From positions 1-7,621 of the forward strand of contig JAPHSO010000102.1 of assembly GCA_026193675.1 (NCBI GenBank): DNA of 7,621 bases, written 5' to 3'. The stretch is from Gammaproteobacteria bacterium (GTDB lineage: Bacteria > Pseudomonadota > Gammaproteobacteria > Thiohalomonadales > Thiohalomonadaceae). Made by a program: the position numbers and the translations under genes. The notes below the pieces were generated by a model, which saw only the letters and a list, made by a program, of their open reading frames with translations, was not told where the DNA came from and searched no databases. Every line of letters begins with the position of its first letter. Positions within the stretch are counted from its first letter, which is position 1. Below are positions 1 to 6,118 of the stretch, piece after piece.

Positions 1-117
1 AGCCACCAGCTCGGTAAAATCGGGCAGCTTGCCGCTCAATGCCTGCGACTCAAATGAGGCAAATCCTAAAATGAGAACTGTGAGAGCAAAAAATAGTGAA
101 TGAACGCCTTTTTTCAT
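1..117 (-). CDS. degP: DegP/MucD-type periplasmic serine protease, N-terminal fragment (cut by window edge)
   Basis: Only the first 39 codons are in the window; the frame stays open through base 1. The peptide starts with MKK, has a hydrophobic core (about residues 7-20) and a plausible signal peptidase I site after Ser-Gln-Ala (residues 24-26). It then reads LSGKLPDFTELV, which resembles the start of mature DegP/MucD proteins (typically LPDFT-L-V before the protease domain). Family members are HtrA-type trypsin-like proteases with two PDZ domains that degrade or refold damaged periplasmic proteins. The catalytic triad and PDZ domains lie outside the window, so the call rests on this short match plus position: fifth gene after rpoE-rseA-rseB-rseC, as mucD is in Pseudomonas. 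A short GGAAA Shine-Dalgarno (123-127) sits 5 bases before the ATG. The gap to rseC is 23 bases, so co-transcription is likely. Confidence 0.8.
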   Translation of the reverse strand, partial: MKKGVHSLFFALTVLILGFASFESQALSGKLPDFTELVA

Positions 118-140
118 GAAAGTTTCCAATTTAAAGATAA

Positions 141-587
141 TTAATGAAAACCGATAACCGGTTCTACTCTGCGAACCAACACCGGCCGCAACTGCTTTGA
201 AACTATAGCCCCTCGGGTCAACGTTCTGGCAATCCAGAAGCCGCTAACCAGACCGACCAGTGCCAACAATACCGCTCCAGACTCTCCGGAGAAGCTGTCG
301 CCAATCACTGCAAGGATGATCATCAGCAACAGAGGAAGCAGGTAGAGCAGCAGTGAACCGGTCACAATGCCGTTCTCTTCAACTGCAACTACCACCGCAT
401 CTCCCGGCTTTACATCCAGACTGTTCTCTACCCGTACCTGTGGACGCCGTTTTCCCAGCACACTTGAGAGAATGCCGGTGCCACAACCACTCTTAGCGGA
501 ACAATGGTTACAGCCACTCTTGATCTCAGTCTCGACCCAGACAAAATCATCGTCAAGCTTCACCACATGTCCCTGAGCCTCGACCAC
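141..587 (-). CDS. rseC: RseC/MucC family sigma-E operon membrane protein
   Basis: The protein is 148 residues long, typical for RseC/MucC. The N-terminal part carries the family's cysteine motif, Cys26-x2-Cys29-x5-Cys35 followed by Gly, within SGCNHCSAKSGCG. Two membrane segments follow (about 74-96 and 103-121), then a short tail. In E. coli an extra Cys precedes this motif; here that position appears to be Thr20, as I recall for pseudomonad MucC. RseC is an inner-membrane protein with a modest, poorly understood effect on sigma-E, and RseC-like proteins have been linked to SoxR reduction together with Rsx/Rnf complexes; a metal or Fe-S role for the cysteines is inference. The start codon is GTG and shares one base with the rseB TAG stop (TAGTG), a layout that suggests translational coupling. 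Identity is firm; biochemical role is not. Confidence 0.93.
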   Translation of the reverse strand: MVEAQGHVVKLDDDFVWVETEIKSGCNHCSAKSGCGTGILSSVLGKRRPQVRVENSLDVKPGDAVVVAVEENGIVTGSLLLYLLPLLLMIILAVIGDSFSGESGAVLLALVGLVSGFWIARTLTRGAIVSKQLRPVLVRRVEPVIGFH

Positions 588-1546
588 TACTCAATCCTCT
601 CAATCGAGTGGGCGATCAATTCAGCTGTCGCCAGCGGCACTTCACCCACCACCACAATCTTATGTGCATCATTTAGGTATGAGACCAGACTGACGGCCCC
701 CATTTGCGATGCGATCGGTTGAAACTTGTCTCGATTACCACTCATTATCTCAATAAACAGCGAGACTGAAGAGAAGCCATCACTATAGAGATGATGTTCA
801 ACCTGCTGGGAAGCTGTATCGCCTGTCATCATATTTGAAAAACGCTCAGTCTCATGTCGATAACCGGGAGGCAGGCGACTCACTCGCCAACTGAAGTGGG
901 GTGGTTCGCTCGACATCTTGCTGGGTTCACTGCGCTGAGAGAGTGCGGTAATCGCATCAAACTCTGCTGGGGCGCTCTCCAGAATCTGTAGCGAGGTGAA
1001 CAGAAGCTGCTCCAGAATCGCCCCATTTTCCGCCACCATCTCTGATCGCAGTAACAGGTGCGGCTCATTGGACGAAACCCAGAAACGGTAACCATACCGA
1101 TAGTGATCACTTGGCTTTAAAAGGATCTTGCGGCTGCTGAAACCGGCGATGGGCTCACTCGGTTCACTACTGATCTCATAGTACTGTTCCAGTTGCGTTA
1201 GCTTCTCCGGATCAGAAAAGACAAATGGGCGAGGATAACTGGACTCCTCCACCATAAATGGATCGGCCTGTTGAAACTCACAGCGCACCTGCTCATCATC
1301 ACGCACAATTTCACGTGCCGGGCCATTAAGAGTCACCATCCGCTCAAACTCACGTCCCCCCTTTACACCATGGGTGATCTCAATGCCCTGCATCTGATCA
1401 TCGCGACGATAGGTGAAGGTCCCCTTATAGTTGACCTCATGCAGCGCCCGAGACATCGACAACAGCAGACTGCGCTCATCCATCGACTCCGCTGCCGATA
1501 ACAGCAGCGGCGAGGATAGAGCCAATACAAATAGAAGACGAAGCAT
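587..1546 (-). CDS. rseB: RseB/MucB, periplasmic regulator of sigma-E
   Basis: The 319-residue protein begins with a clear signal peptide (hydrophobic residues 2-16, likely cleavage after Ser17-Ala18-Ala19). The N-terminal domain (about 24-195) has the LolA-like MucB/RseB start, with Tyr40-x-Gly-Thr-Phe. The C-terminal domain (about 215-315) has the family signature HHLYSDGFSSVSLFIE and the closing GEVP. RseB binds the periplasmic part of RseA and blocks DegS/AlgW cleavage until it senses mislocalised lipopolysaccharide or lipoprotein-like ligands. I chose the ATG at 1546; a TTG one codon upstream (1549) would add a single residue. The ATG lies 6 bases after the rseA stop, and the weak Shine-Dalgarno candidate (GAAGTGA) lies inside the end of rseA, consistent with coupled translation. 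No truncation or frameshift is visible. Confidence 0.95.
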   Translation of the reverse strand: MLRLLFVLALSSPLLLSAAESMDERSLLLSMSRALHEVNYKGTFTYRRDDQMQGIEITHGVKGGREFERMVTLNGPAREIVRDDEQVRCEFQQADPFMVEESSYPRPFVFSDPEKLTQLEQYYEISSEPSEPIAGFSSRKILLKPSDHYRYGYRFWVSSNEPHLLLRSEMVAENGAILEQLLFTSLQILESAPAEFDAITALSQRSEPSKMSSEPPHFSWRVSRLPPGYRHETERFSNMMTGDTASQQVEHHLYSDGFSSVSLFIEIMSGNRDKFQPIASQMGAVSLVSYLNDAHKIVVVGEVPLATAELIAHSIERIE

Positions 1547-1552
1547 CAACTG

Positions 1553-2158
1553 TCACTTCTCATTGCTATAACCGACAACTCTGGCATAGGGCATAAAACC
1601 CTGGTTTCTAGAGCCGGCTGAGGATGCCGCATGGTTCGCAAGGTAGGAGCTAAACTGTTCCAGGTCGGGATCCTGTTTAACCTGAGCAAGCTCTGGAGAT
1701 CGCTTCCACTGATCCACTTCAACTAAATCCTGTGAACGAGCCAGAACCTTTTGACCGCTCTGGACATCAGCAACCATCTGGGCCGACTGCTCTCCATCAG
1801 GATCATTCATGACATAGGAGCTGAGTAACGCGACAGCGGCCACCGAGGCTGCCAACCCCACACCAATCATCTGCTGGGAGAGGGTTCTGTTTTTCCTTTT
1901 AGGCGCCAAAATAGTGGGCTCATTTTCGAGCTGCTGCATCACTCTCTGGCTGAAATCTGGATTGTGTTGATGTGGCAGTTGCTGCTGTAGAACATCTCGC
2001 ATCAGATGATAACTCTGCCACTGTTCCCGCTCACGGCCGCCAGATAACAGTGAAGGAATCTGCCCTGTAACCTCTGCGGAGGTCAACTCACCATCAACCA
2101 GCGCAGAAATTTTCTCTGCATCTGGATTAGATTGTTGATTATTGGAAACCAGTTTCAT
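1553..2158 (-). CDS. rseA: RseA/MucA, anti-sigma-E factor
   Basis: The protein is 201 residues, close to the usual size. Residues about 13-80 form the cytoplasmic anti-sigma domain that binds RpoE (pattern EKISALVDGEL, then WQSYHLMRDVL). A single membrane helix spans about 98-117. The periplasmic domain ends with a MucA-like block, DLEQFSSYLANHAASS then MPYARVVGY, the part expected to contact RseB. In the known pathway DegS/AlgW cuts this periplasmic domain, RseP then cuts within the membrane, and RpoE is released. The ATG at 2158 has an AGGTAG-type Shine-Dalgarno about 8 bases upstream, and rpoE ends 38 bases before it. The cytoplasm-in orientation is supported by the basic KRKNR at 87-91 just before the helix. 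No specific cleavage site can be named from the sequence alone. Confidence 0.94.
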   Translation of the reverse strand: MKLVSNNQQSNPDAEKISALVDGELTSAEVTGQIPSLLSGGREREQWQSYHLMRDVLQQQLPHQHNPDFSQRVMQQLENEPTILAPKRKNRTLSQQMIGVGLAASVAAVALLSSYVMNDPDGEQSAQMVADVQSGQKVLARSQDLVEVDQWKRSPELAQVKQDPDLEQFSSYLANHAASSAGSRNQGFMPYARVVGYSNEK

Positions 2159-2196
2159 AACGTTTCTACCTGCTACTCGGCTCTATAAACCATAAT

Positions 2197-2805
2197 TTAG
2201 TTTTGGTCATTTAACATCGGGTTAATCACCCTTTCAATTGCATCACGTGCTCGGAAAATACGTGATCGCACGGTGCCAATCGGGCACTCGGTGGTAATCG
2301 CAATATCTTCATAACTCATGCCATCAATCTCTCTTAACATCAGTGCGGTACGCTGCTCATCGGGCAGTTCTGCCATCGCCTTGTAGACCGCACTCTCAAC
2401 CTGATCACGATGTACTAACTCCTCAGGGCTATCCTCATCTCGCAACTTTATATCAAAAGCCGACTCACCCACATCAGCCATATCGATATCACTACTCGGC
2501 GGCCTCACCTTCTTCGCTGCCAGATAATTTTTTGCGGTATTGATCGCAATTCGATAGAGCCAGGTATAGAAAGCGCTATCCCCCTTAAAGTTGGCCAATG
2601 CCCGATAGGCACGCACAAATGTATCTTGCGCCACATCTTCCGCATCAGCACGATTCTTCAAAAATGGCGTCAACACATGCAGGATACGGTTCTGGTAACG
2701 CTCTACCAGAATCCCAAACGCCTGCTTGTCTCCACTCTGAACCCGTCCTACAAGCTCGAGATCGACCGCAGCCTCGGCCTTTTGAGCGCAATTCACCTCG
2801 CTCAT
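2197..2805 (-). CDS. rpoE: RpoE/AlgU, extracytoplasmic-function sigma factor sigma-E
   Basis: This 202-residue ECF sigma factor is nearly motif-perfect for RpoE. Region 2 spans about 29-95 and includes DVAQDTFVRAYRAL and the -10 recognition block GDSAFYTWLYRIAINTAKNY (residues 75-94). A linker begins with RPPSSDID, and region 4 (about 138-192) contains the helix-turn-helix MSYEDIAITTECPIGTVRSR. It directs RNA polymerase to envelope-stress promoters and is held at the membrane by RseA. The N terminus has roughly ten more residues than E. coli RpoE before the conserved LVxRVQxGD block; no good alternative start lies further in. The ATG has no clear Shine-Dalgarno. A sigma-E-like promoter upstream points to autoregulation. 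First gene of the operon rpoE-rseA-rseB-rseC-degP and divergent from nadB. Confidence 0.97.
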   Translation of the reverse strand: MSEVNCAQKAEAAVDLELVGRVQSGDKQAFGILVERYQNRILHVLTPFLKNRADAEDVAQDTFVRAYRALANFKGDSAFYTWLYRIAINTAKNYLAAKKVRPPSSDIDMADVGESAFDIKLRDEDSPEELVHRDQVESAVYKAMAELPDEQRTALMLREIDGMSYEDIAITTECPIGTVRSRIFRARDAIERVINPMLNDQN

Positions 2806-2829
2806 TGTTTACTATCTGTCATTGGCTAA

Positions 2830-2857
2830 TAGGACATCCATACCCGAAACAAGTTTC
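2830..2857 (-). promoter_or_regulatory. Candidate sigma-E autoregulatory promoter for rpoE
   Basis: Read on the minus strand, GAAACTT (2857-2851) matches the sigma-E -35 consensus GGAACTT at 6 of 7 bases. After exactly 16 bases comes TCCTA (2834-2830), which fits the TCnnA form of sigma-E/AlgU -10 elements. This would start transcription near 2823-2824, giving a leader of only about 20 bases before the rpoE ATG at 2805. Autoregulation of rpoE/algU is well established in relatives. The motif match is seen; the activity is inferred. Confidence 0.6.
2846..2857. repeat. Short perfect palindrome overlapping the rpoE -35
   Basis: GAAAC-AA-GTTTC is an inverted repeat with 5-base arms and a 2-base centre, and its right half is the candidate sigma-E -35 element. 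It lies in the shared nadB/rpoE control region, so it could be an operator or simply chance in a short A/T-rich stretch. I do not recognise it as the site of a known regulator. Confidence 0.3.
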
Positions 2858-2934
2858 ATAATAAGTCAGCTATTCTTACCTTCATCTATATATGAGAAAA
2901 TAGCGGTTTACCAAGTCTAACGATTATCACCTGA

Positions 2935-4557
2935 ATGCAACAGTTTGAGACCGACATTCTGATCATCGGCAGCGGCGCTGCCGGGCTCACCCTCGCACTA
3001 TCTCTGGCAGATAGCGCGCGGATCACTGTGCTCTCCAAGGCAGATATCTCCAGTGGCTGTACCCTCTATGCCCAGGGTGGCATCGCCGCAGTGGCCTCCG
3101 CCCCTGACTCCGTTGAGTCCCATGTAGAGGATACGCTCAACGCCGGTGCAGGACTGAGCCATTCAGATGTCGCCCAGTTTGTCTCCGAACAGAGTCAGCC
3201 GGCAATAGGTGAACTGGTCAACTACGGTGTGCCATTTAGCCGTCGGATTGGCGAAGATGGCGAGGGAGGTTATCACCTCACCAAAGAGGGGGGCCACAGC
3301 CATCGCCGTGTCTACCATACCGCTGATGCGACCGGACGAGCCATTGAGATGACCCTGCTTGAGCAGTGTCAGGCGCACGAAAATATTGAGCTGGTGGCCA
3401 AGGCCATCGCCATAGACCTGATTACCGAACAGAAGTTGGGACGAAATACAGAGCGGAAGCGTGATCGAGTTCTGGGTGCTTTCGTCCTCAATAAGCAGAG
3501 TGATAGTGTGGTGGTCTACCGGGCCCGTTCTGTCATCCTAGCCTCAGGCGGAGCCAGCAAGGTCTACCTCTATACCAGTAATCCCGACATCTCTACCGGT
3601 GATGGTATCGCCATGGCATGGCGTGCCGGCTGCCGGGTGGGTAATCTCGAATTTAACCAGTTTCACCCCACCTGCCTGTTTCACCCCAAGGCCAAATCAT
3701 TCCTCATCACTGAGGCGCTACGTGGTGAGGGAGCTGTATTGCGCCTGCCCAATGGTGAGCGGTTTATGGATCGCTTTGACAAACGTGCTGAGCTGGCCCC
3801 ACGAGATATCGTTGCCCGTGCAATCGATTATGAGATGAAGCGCCTCGGTGCCGAGTGCGTCTACCTTGATATCAGCCACAAACCGGCTGAGTTTATTAAA
3901 CAGCATTTCCCCACCGTCTATAAACGCTGCCTTAAATATGGCTTTGATATCACCCTGGAACCGATTCCGGTGGTACCTGCAGCCCACTACACCTGTGGCG
4001 GTGTGATGGTTGATCTCAATGGCGAGAGTGATATCGAAAATCTCTTTGCCATCGGCGAGGTCTCCTTCACCGGACTGCATGGGGCCAACCGTCTCGCCAG
4101 CAATTCATTGCTTGAGTGTATTGTCTATGGCCGTTCGGCCGCTGCCGCAATAAAAGAGCGGCTTGATCAGATTCCGATGCCAGAGCTACTCCCTCAATGG
4201 GATGAGAGTCGCGTCACCGATTCTGATGAAGAGGTGGTGGTCTCCCACAACTGGGAAGAGTTGCGCCACTTTATGTGGGACTATGTTGGCATTGTGCGTA
4301 CCGACAAACGACTCCAGCGCGCCAAGCGCCGCATCGATCTACTATCAACTGAGGTGGATGAGTACTACAGCCAGTTCCAGATCAGTAGCGACCTCATTGA
4401 ACTGCGCAATCTGGTACAGGTGGCCGATCTGATTATCCAGTCCGCCATGCATCGTAAAGAGAGTCGTGGGCTCCACTTTACCCTCGATTATCCTGAGCCA
4501 ACTCAGGATGAAACGGCAGAGGATACGATCCTCACACCAGAAAATTACTCCGGTTAA
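2935..4557 (+). CDS. nadB: L-aspartate oxidase NadB
   Basis: NadB is the cytoplasmic FAD enzyme that oxidises L-aspartate to iminoaspartate, which NadA condenses with dihydroxyacetone phosphate to quinolinate for NAD. The 540-residue length matches the family. Visible are the N-terminal dinucleotide fold GSGAAG (12-17), YAQGGIAA (45-52), the active-site stretch EGGHSHRR (118-125), NQFHPT with His244, ELAPRDIVARA with Arg290, AAHYTCGG with His351, FAD-binding GANRLASNSLLE (383-394), and the helical C-terminal domain with WDYVGIVR and RKESRGLHF. A small basic insertion (about 168-178, GRNTERKRDR) makes one loop a few residues longer than in E. coli. The ATG directly follows an in-frame TGA, so translation cannot begin further upstream, yet no Shine-Dalgarno is obvious. 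It is divergent from rpoE with a 129-base gap, a conserved arrangement in gammaproteobacteria. Confidence 0.98.
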   Translation: MQQFETDILIIGSGAAGLTLALSLADSARITVLSKADISSGCTLYAQGGIAAVASAPDSVESHVEDTLNAGAGLSHSDVAQFVSEQSQPAIGELVNYGVPFSRRIGEDGEGGYHLTKEGGHSHRRVYHTADATGRAIEMTLLEQCQAHENIELVAKAIAIDLITEQKLGRNTERKRDRVLGAFVLNKQSDSVVVYRARSVILASGGASKVYLYTSNPDISTGDGIAMAWRAGCRVGNLEFNQFHPTCLFHPKAKSFLITEALRGEGAVLRLPNGERFMDRFDKRAELAPRDIVARAIDYEMKRLGAECVYLDISHKPAEFIKQHFPTVYKRCLKYGFDITLEPIPVVPAAHYTCGGVMVDLNGESDIENLFAIGEVSFTGLHGANRLASNSLLECIVYGRSAAAAIKERLDQIPMPELLPQWDESRVTDSDEEVVVSHNWEELRHFMWDYVGIVRTDKRLQRAKRRIDLLSTEVDEYYSQFQISSDLIELRNLVQVADLIIQSAMHRKESRGLHFTLDYPEPTQDETAEDTILTPENYSG

Positions 4558-4644
4558 ATAGATTTTTTAGAGTCTCCTTGATAATGCAAAAAAGAGGCTC
4601 ACTCATTAACTGGTTATTTAGCTGCAGCACCCCCTTTCGCTAAA

Positions 4645-4650
4645 AAGGAG
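4645..4650 (+). promoter_or_regulatory. Strong Shine-Dalgarno for the DUF2189 gene
   Basis: AAGGAG lies 8 bases before the ATG at 4659. It is the strongest ribosome-binding site in the window, and it fixes the start of the membrane-protein gene. Confidence 0.85.
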
Positions 4651-4658
4651 TTATCGCC

Positions 4659-5399
4659 ATGAGTCAACATCCACAATCTCGCAAACTCACTCTCTCCGAT
4701 CTGAGCCACGCATTTCGCACAGGAAGCCACAAATTCAGCCAGACCAAATTGTTGAGCATCACCTATAGCGCCCTGTTTACATTTATCGGTTTTGCGCTGT
4801 ATACCATTCTTGAAGCCGGCAAGATCGCACCGATGAGTCACTCTCTGGCGGGCGGCTTCATGCTGGTTGGTCCTGCCCTTTTAGCAGGATTTTTCTCTAT
4901 CTCTGATGCACTGGATGAGGGGCGCAATCCCGGTATATCTGACATATTCAAGGGTTTTCGCCAATCACCGGCCGGATTATGGGGTATCGCCCTGCTCTGC
5001 CTGTTTCTATTTTTTATCTGGCTCACCGAGGCGGCAACCGTTTACGCATTCGTTGTTGGTACTGTGCCGGTCAGCTTCATAGAGCTGTTGCCTCCAGATT
5101 CGGGGGTAACCGGCTTTCTGTTCTTTACCTCACTTGGTGGTGCCCTGCTGGCCTTTATCACCTTCGTCGTCACCGCATTTTCAGTACCGTTAATGTACTA
5201 CTCCAATAGCAGCATGGTCACAGCAACCGTCACCAGTACTCGTACCGTATTTAGAAACTTCTTTGTCATGATGGTGTGGGCGCTGCTGCTGGTGATTCTC
5301 ATTATGGGAGCGGCGTGGTTTTTACCACTACTGCCCTTAACGCTACCCTTAGCCGCTTACACCAGTCTGGCAATATATCGCGCAACCTTCTCAGAATAG
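4659..5399 (+). CDS. DUF2189-type integral membrane protein, function unknown
   Basis: The 246-residue protein has a polar N terminus of about 30 residues followed by about five or six hydrophobic segments (roughly 32-52, 61-81, 107-130, 152-178, 201-225 and a last stretch to about 240). The block GGFMLVGPALLAGFFSISDA (65-84), followed by LDEGRNP, matches what I recall as the signature of the DUF2189/COG5473 family: a helix with LVGP, then a Glu/Gly/Pro-containing loop. No catalytic residues, metal-binding motif or transporter signature is visible, and the family has no established function. It sits 101 bases downstream of nadB in the same direction. No clear terminator or promoter separates them, so weak read-through is possible, but its own strong ribosome-binding site and unrelated content argue against a shared role. 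Family assignment is likely; function is not assignable. Confidence 0.8.
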   Translation: MSQHPQSRKLTLSDLSHAFRTGSHKFSQTKLLSITYSALFTFIGFALYTILEAGKIAPMSHSLAGGFMLVGPALLAGFFSISDALDEGRNPGISDIFKGFRQSPAGLWGIALLCLFLFFIWLTEAATVYAFVVGTVPVSFIELLPPDSGVTGFLFFTSLGGALLAFITFVVTAFSVPLMYYSNSSMVTATVTSTRTVFRNFFVMMVWALLLVILIMGAAWFLPLLPLTLPLAAYTSLAIYRATFSE

Positions 5400-5438
5400 A
5401 TAGGCTCTAGGTCAAAACTATGTAATCGATAAAGAAAA

Positions 5439-5936
5439 CTACTCAATTTTAATGTAGGCAAAGCCATCATGTTGAAGCTTGGCCAACTGAACCACACCCG
5501 ATGGTACTGAGGTGACACCTTCATAGACTTTGCTCAGATCAAGTTTGACCTGTGAACGGGTGATGTCACACAGCTCCAACTTCACCTCTTTAACATCCTG
5601 CAGGCTGGCGAGTCGCCCTTTTATATTGTCTCGACGTTCTGCTAGAGCCTCATCTTCCGCAAAAGGTGTACCGACAAGTTTGTCATCAGTGGTAAAACGG
5701 ATACCGTGAGCAACAAAAACAATGCGCACATCGTACTCAATCATCTCATTCTCATAGTGGCTCACCATATTGTTAATGCTGGTGAGCATCGCACTAAAAC
5801 GACGTGGGTCAGAAAAGTCTGCGTGGTAGACCACCTTAACCACATCATCTCCATCTTCTGCATAGCTGTTAATGCTTATAAAAGTGCAGCAGATCATCAA
5901 CGAGAACATAAACAGTTTTAATTTTAGGAAGGACAT
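5439..5936 (-). CDS. Secreted DsrE/DsrF-like family protein
   Basis: The 165-residue protein starts with a signal peptide (basic SFLKLK, hydrophobic 8-22, likely cleavage after Ser-Tyr-Ala at 24-26), so the mature protein is probably periplasmic. The mature part has the DsrE-like pattern of a short alpha/beta fold: VKVVYHADFSDPRRFSAMLTSINN (33-56), then VRIVFVAHGIRF (70-81), a single mature-region cysteine in ELCDITRSQ (Cys123), and the typical ending VPSGVVQLAKLQHDGFAYI (144-162). The equivalent cysteine in cytoplasmic DsrE/TusD relatives carries sulfur; whether this exported member does so is unknown. The cysteines at 16-17 lie inside the signal and do not form a lipobox. GGAGA (5943-5947) is 6 bases before the ATG. 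It stands alone, convergent with the DUF2189 gene and divergent from the transporter, with no dsrF/dsrH partners in view. Confidence 0.85.
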   Translation of the reverse strand: MSFLKLKLFMFSLMICCTFISINSYAEDGDDVVKVVYHADFSDPRRFSAMLTSINNMVSHYENEMIEYDVRIVFVAHGIRFTTDDKLVGTPFAEDEALAERRDNIKGRLASLQDVKEVKLELCDITRSQVKLDLSKVYEGVTSVPSGVVQLAKLQHDGFAYIKIE

Positions 5937-5965
5937 TTTGATTCTCCGTAATTCATCTTAATAAG

Positions 5966-5971
5966 ATTATC
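5966..5971 (-). promoter_or_regulatory. Possible -10 element for the DsrE-like gene
   Basis: On the minus strand GATAAT matches TATAAT at 5 of 6 bases and would give a start near 5959, with a leader of about 22 bases containing the ribosome-binding site. No good -35 lies at the right distance (TTAGAT at 17 bases is poor), so this is a weak call. Confidence 0.25.
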
Positions 5972-6008
5972 TATTAATGAACTGTGCGATCTAATCTCTA
6001 ATGATTCA

Positions 6009-6026
6009 ATTGAGGTTTTCCTCAAT
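6009..6026. repeat. Small hairpin-forming inverted repeat in the DsrE-like/transporter divergent region
   Basis: ATTGAGG-TTTT-CCTCAAT is a perfect 7-base-pair stem with a 4-base loop. No T-run follows on either strand, so it is not a standard terminator. It lies 110 bases before the preferred transporter start and could be an operator or a leader structure; nothing in the sequence tells these apart. Confidence 0.4.
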
Positions 6027-6108
6027 ATTATTGGAGTATTCTATTGTTACTGTTTATTCAATTGATTCTGCAACATAGCCAATTTAAGCTACCTCTCCCT
6101 CCTCCATC

Positions 6109-6112
6109 AGGT
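6109..6112 (+). promoter_or_regulatory. Shine-Dalgarno supporting the transporter start at 6119
   Basis: AGGT lies 6 bases before ATG 6119. A competing GGAG (6033-6036) lies 7 bases before an in-frame TTG at 6044 that would add 25 residues. I prefer the ATG because the product then begins with a short polar tail and enters the first membrane helix as family members do. Confidence 0.55.
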
Positions 6113-6118
6113 ACCTAT

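Noticed and set aside
2871..2925. Possible housekeeping promoter for rpoE on the minus strand (TTGGTA with TATATA about 16 bases on).
   Set aside because: The -35 matches only 4 of 6 bases and the region is A/T-rich, so chance matches are expected.
3718..4080. 120-codon open frame on the minus strand inside nadB, plus other long frames within known genes.
   Set aside because: They are entirely covered by strongly conserved genes on other frames and encode no recognisable domain; they are shadows.
4570..4601. Possible nadB terminator: GAGTCTC and GAGGCTC separated by 17 bases.
   Set aside because: The 7-pair stem needs a G-U pair, has a long loop and is followed by ACTCATTAAC rather than a T-run, so it is not a credible intrinsic terminator.
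4621..4628. GCTGCAGC palindrome upstream of the DUF2189 gene.
   Set aside because: Eight-base palindromes are common by chance and no partner site or spacing supports an operator.
5948..6043. Searched the divergent region between the DsrE-like and transporter genes for a second sigma-E promoter or a small RNA gene.
   Set aside because: No GGAACTT-like box with a suitable -10 was found, and there is no stem followed by a T-run that would mark a small RNA end.
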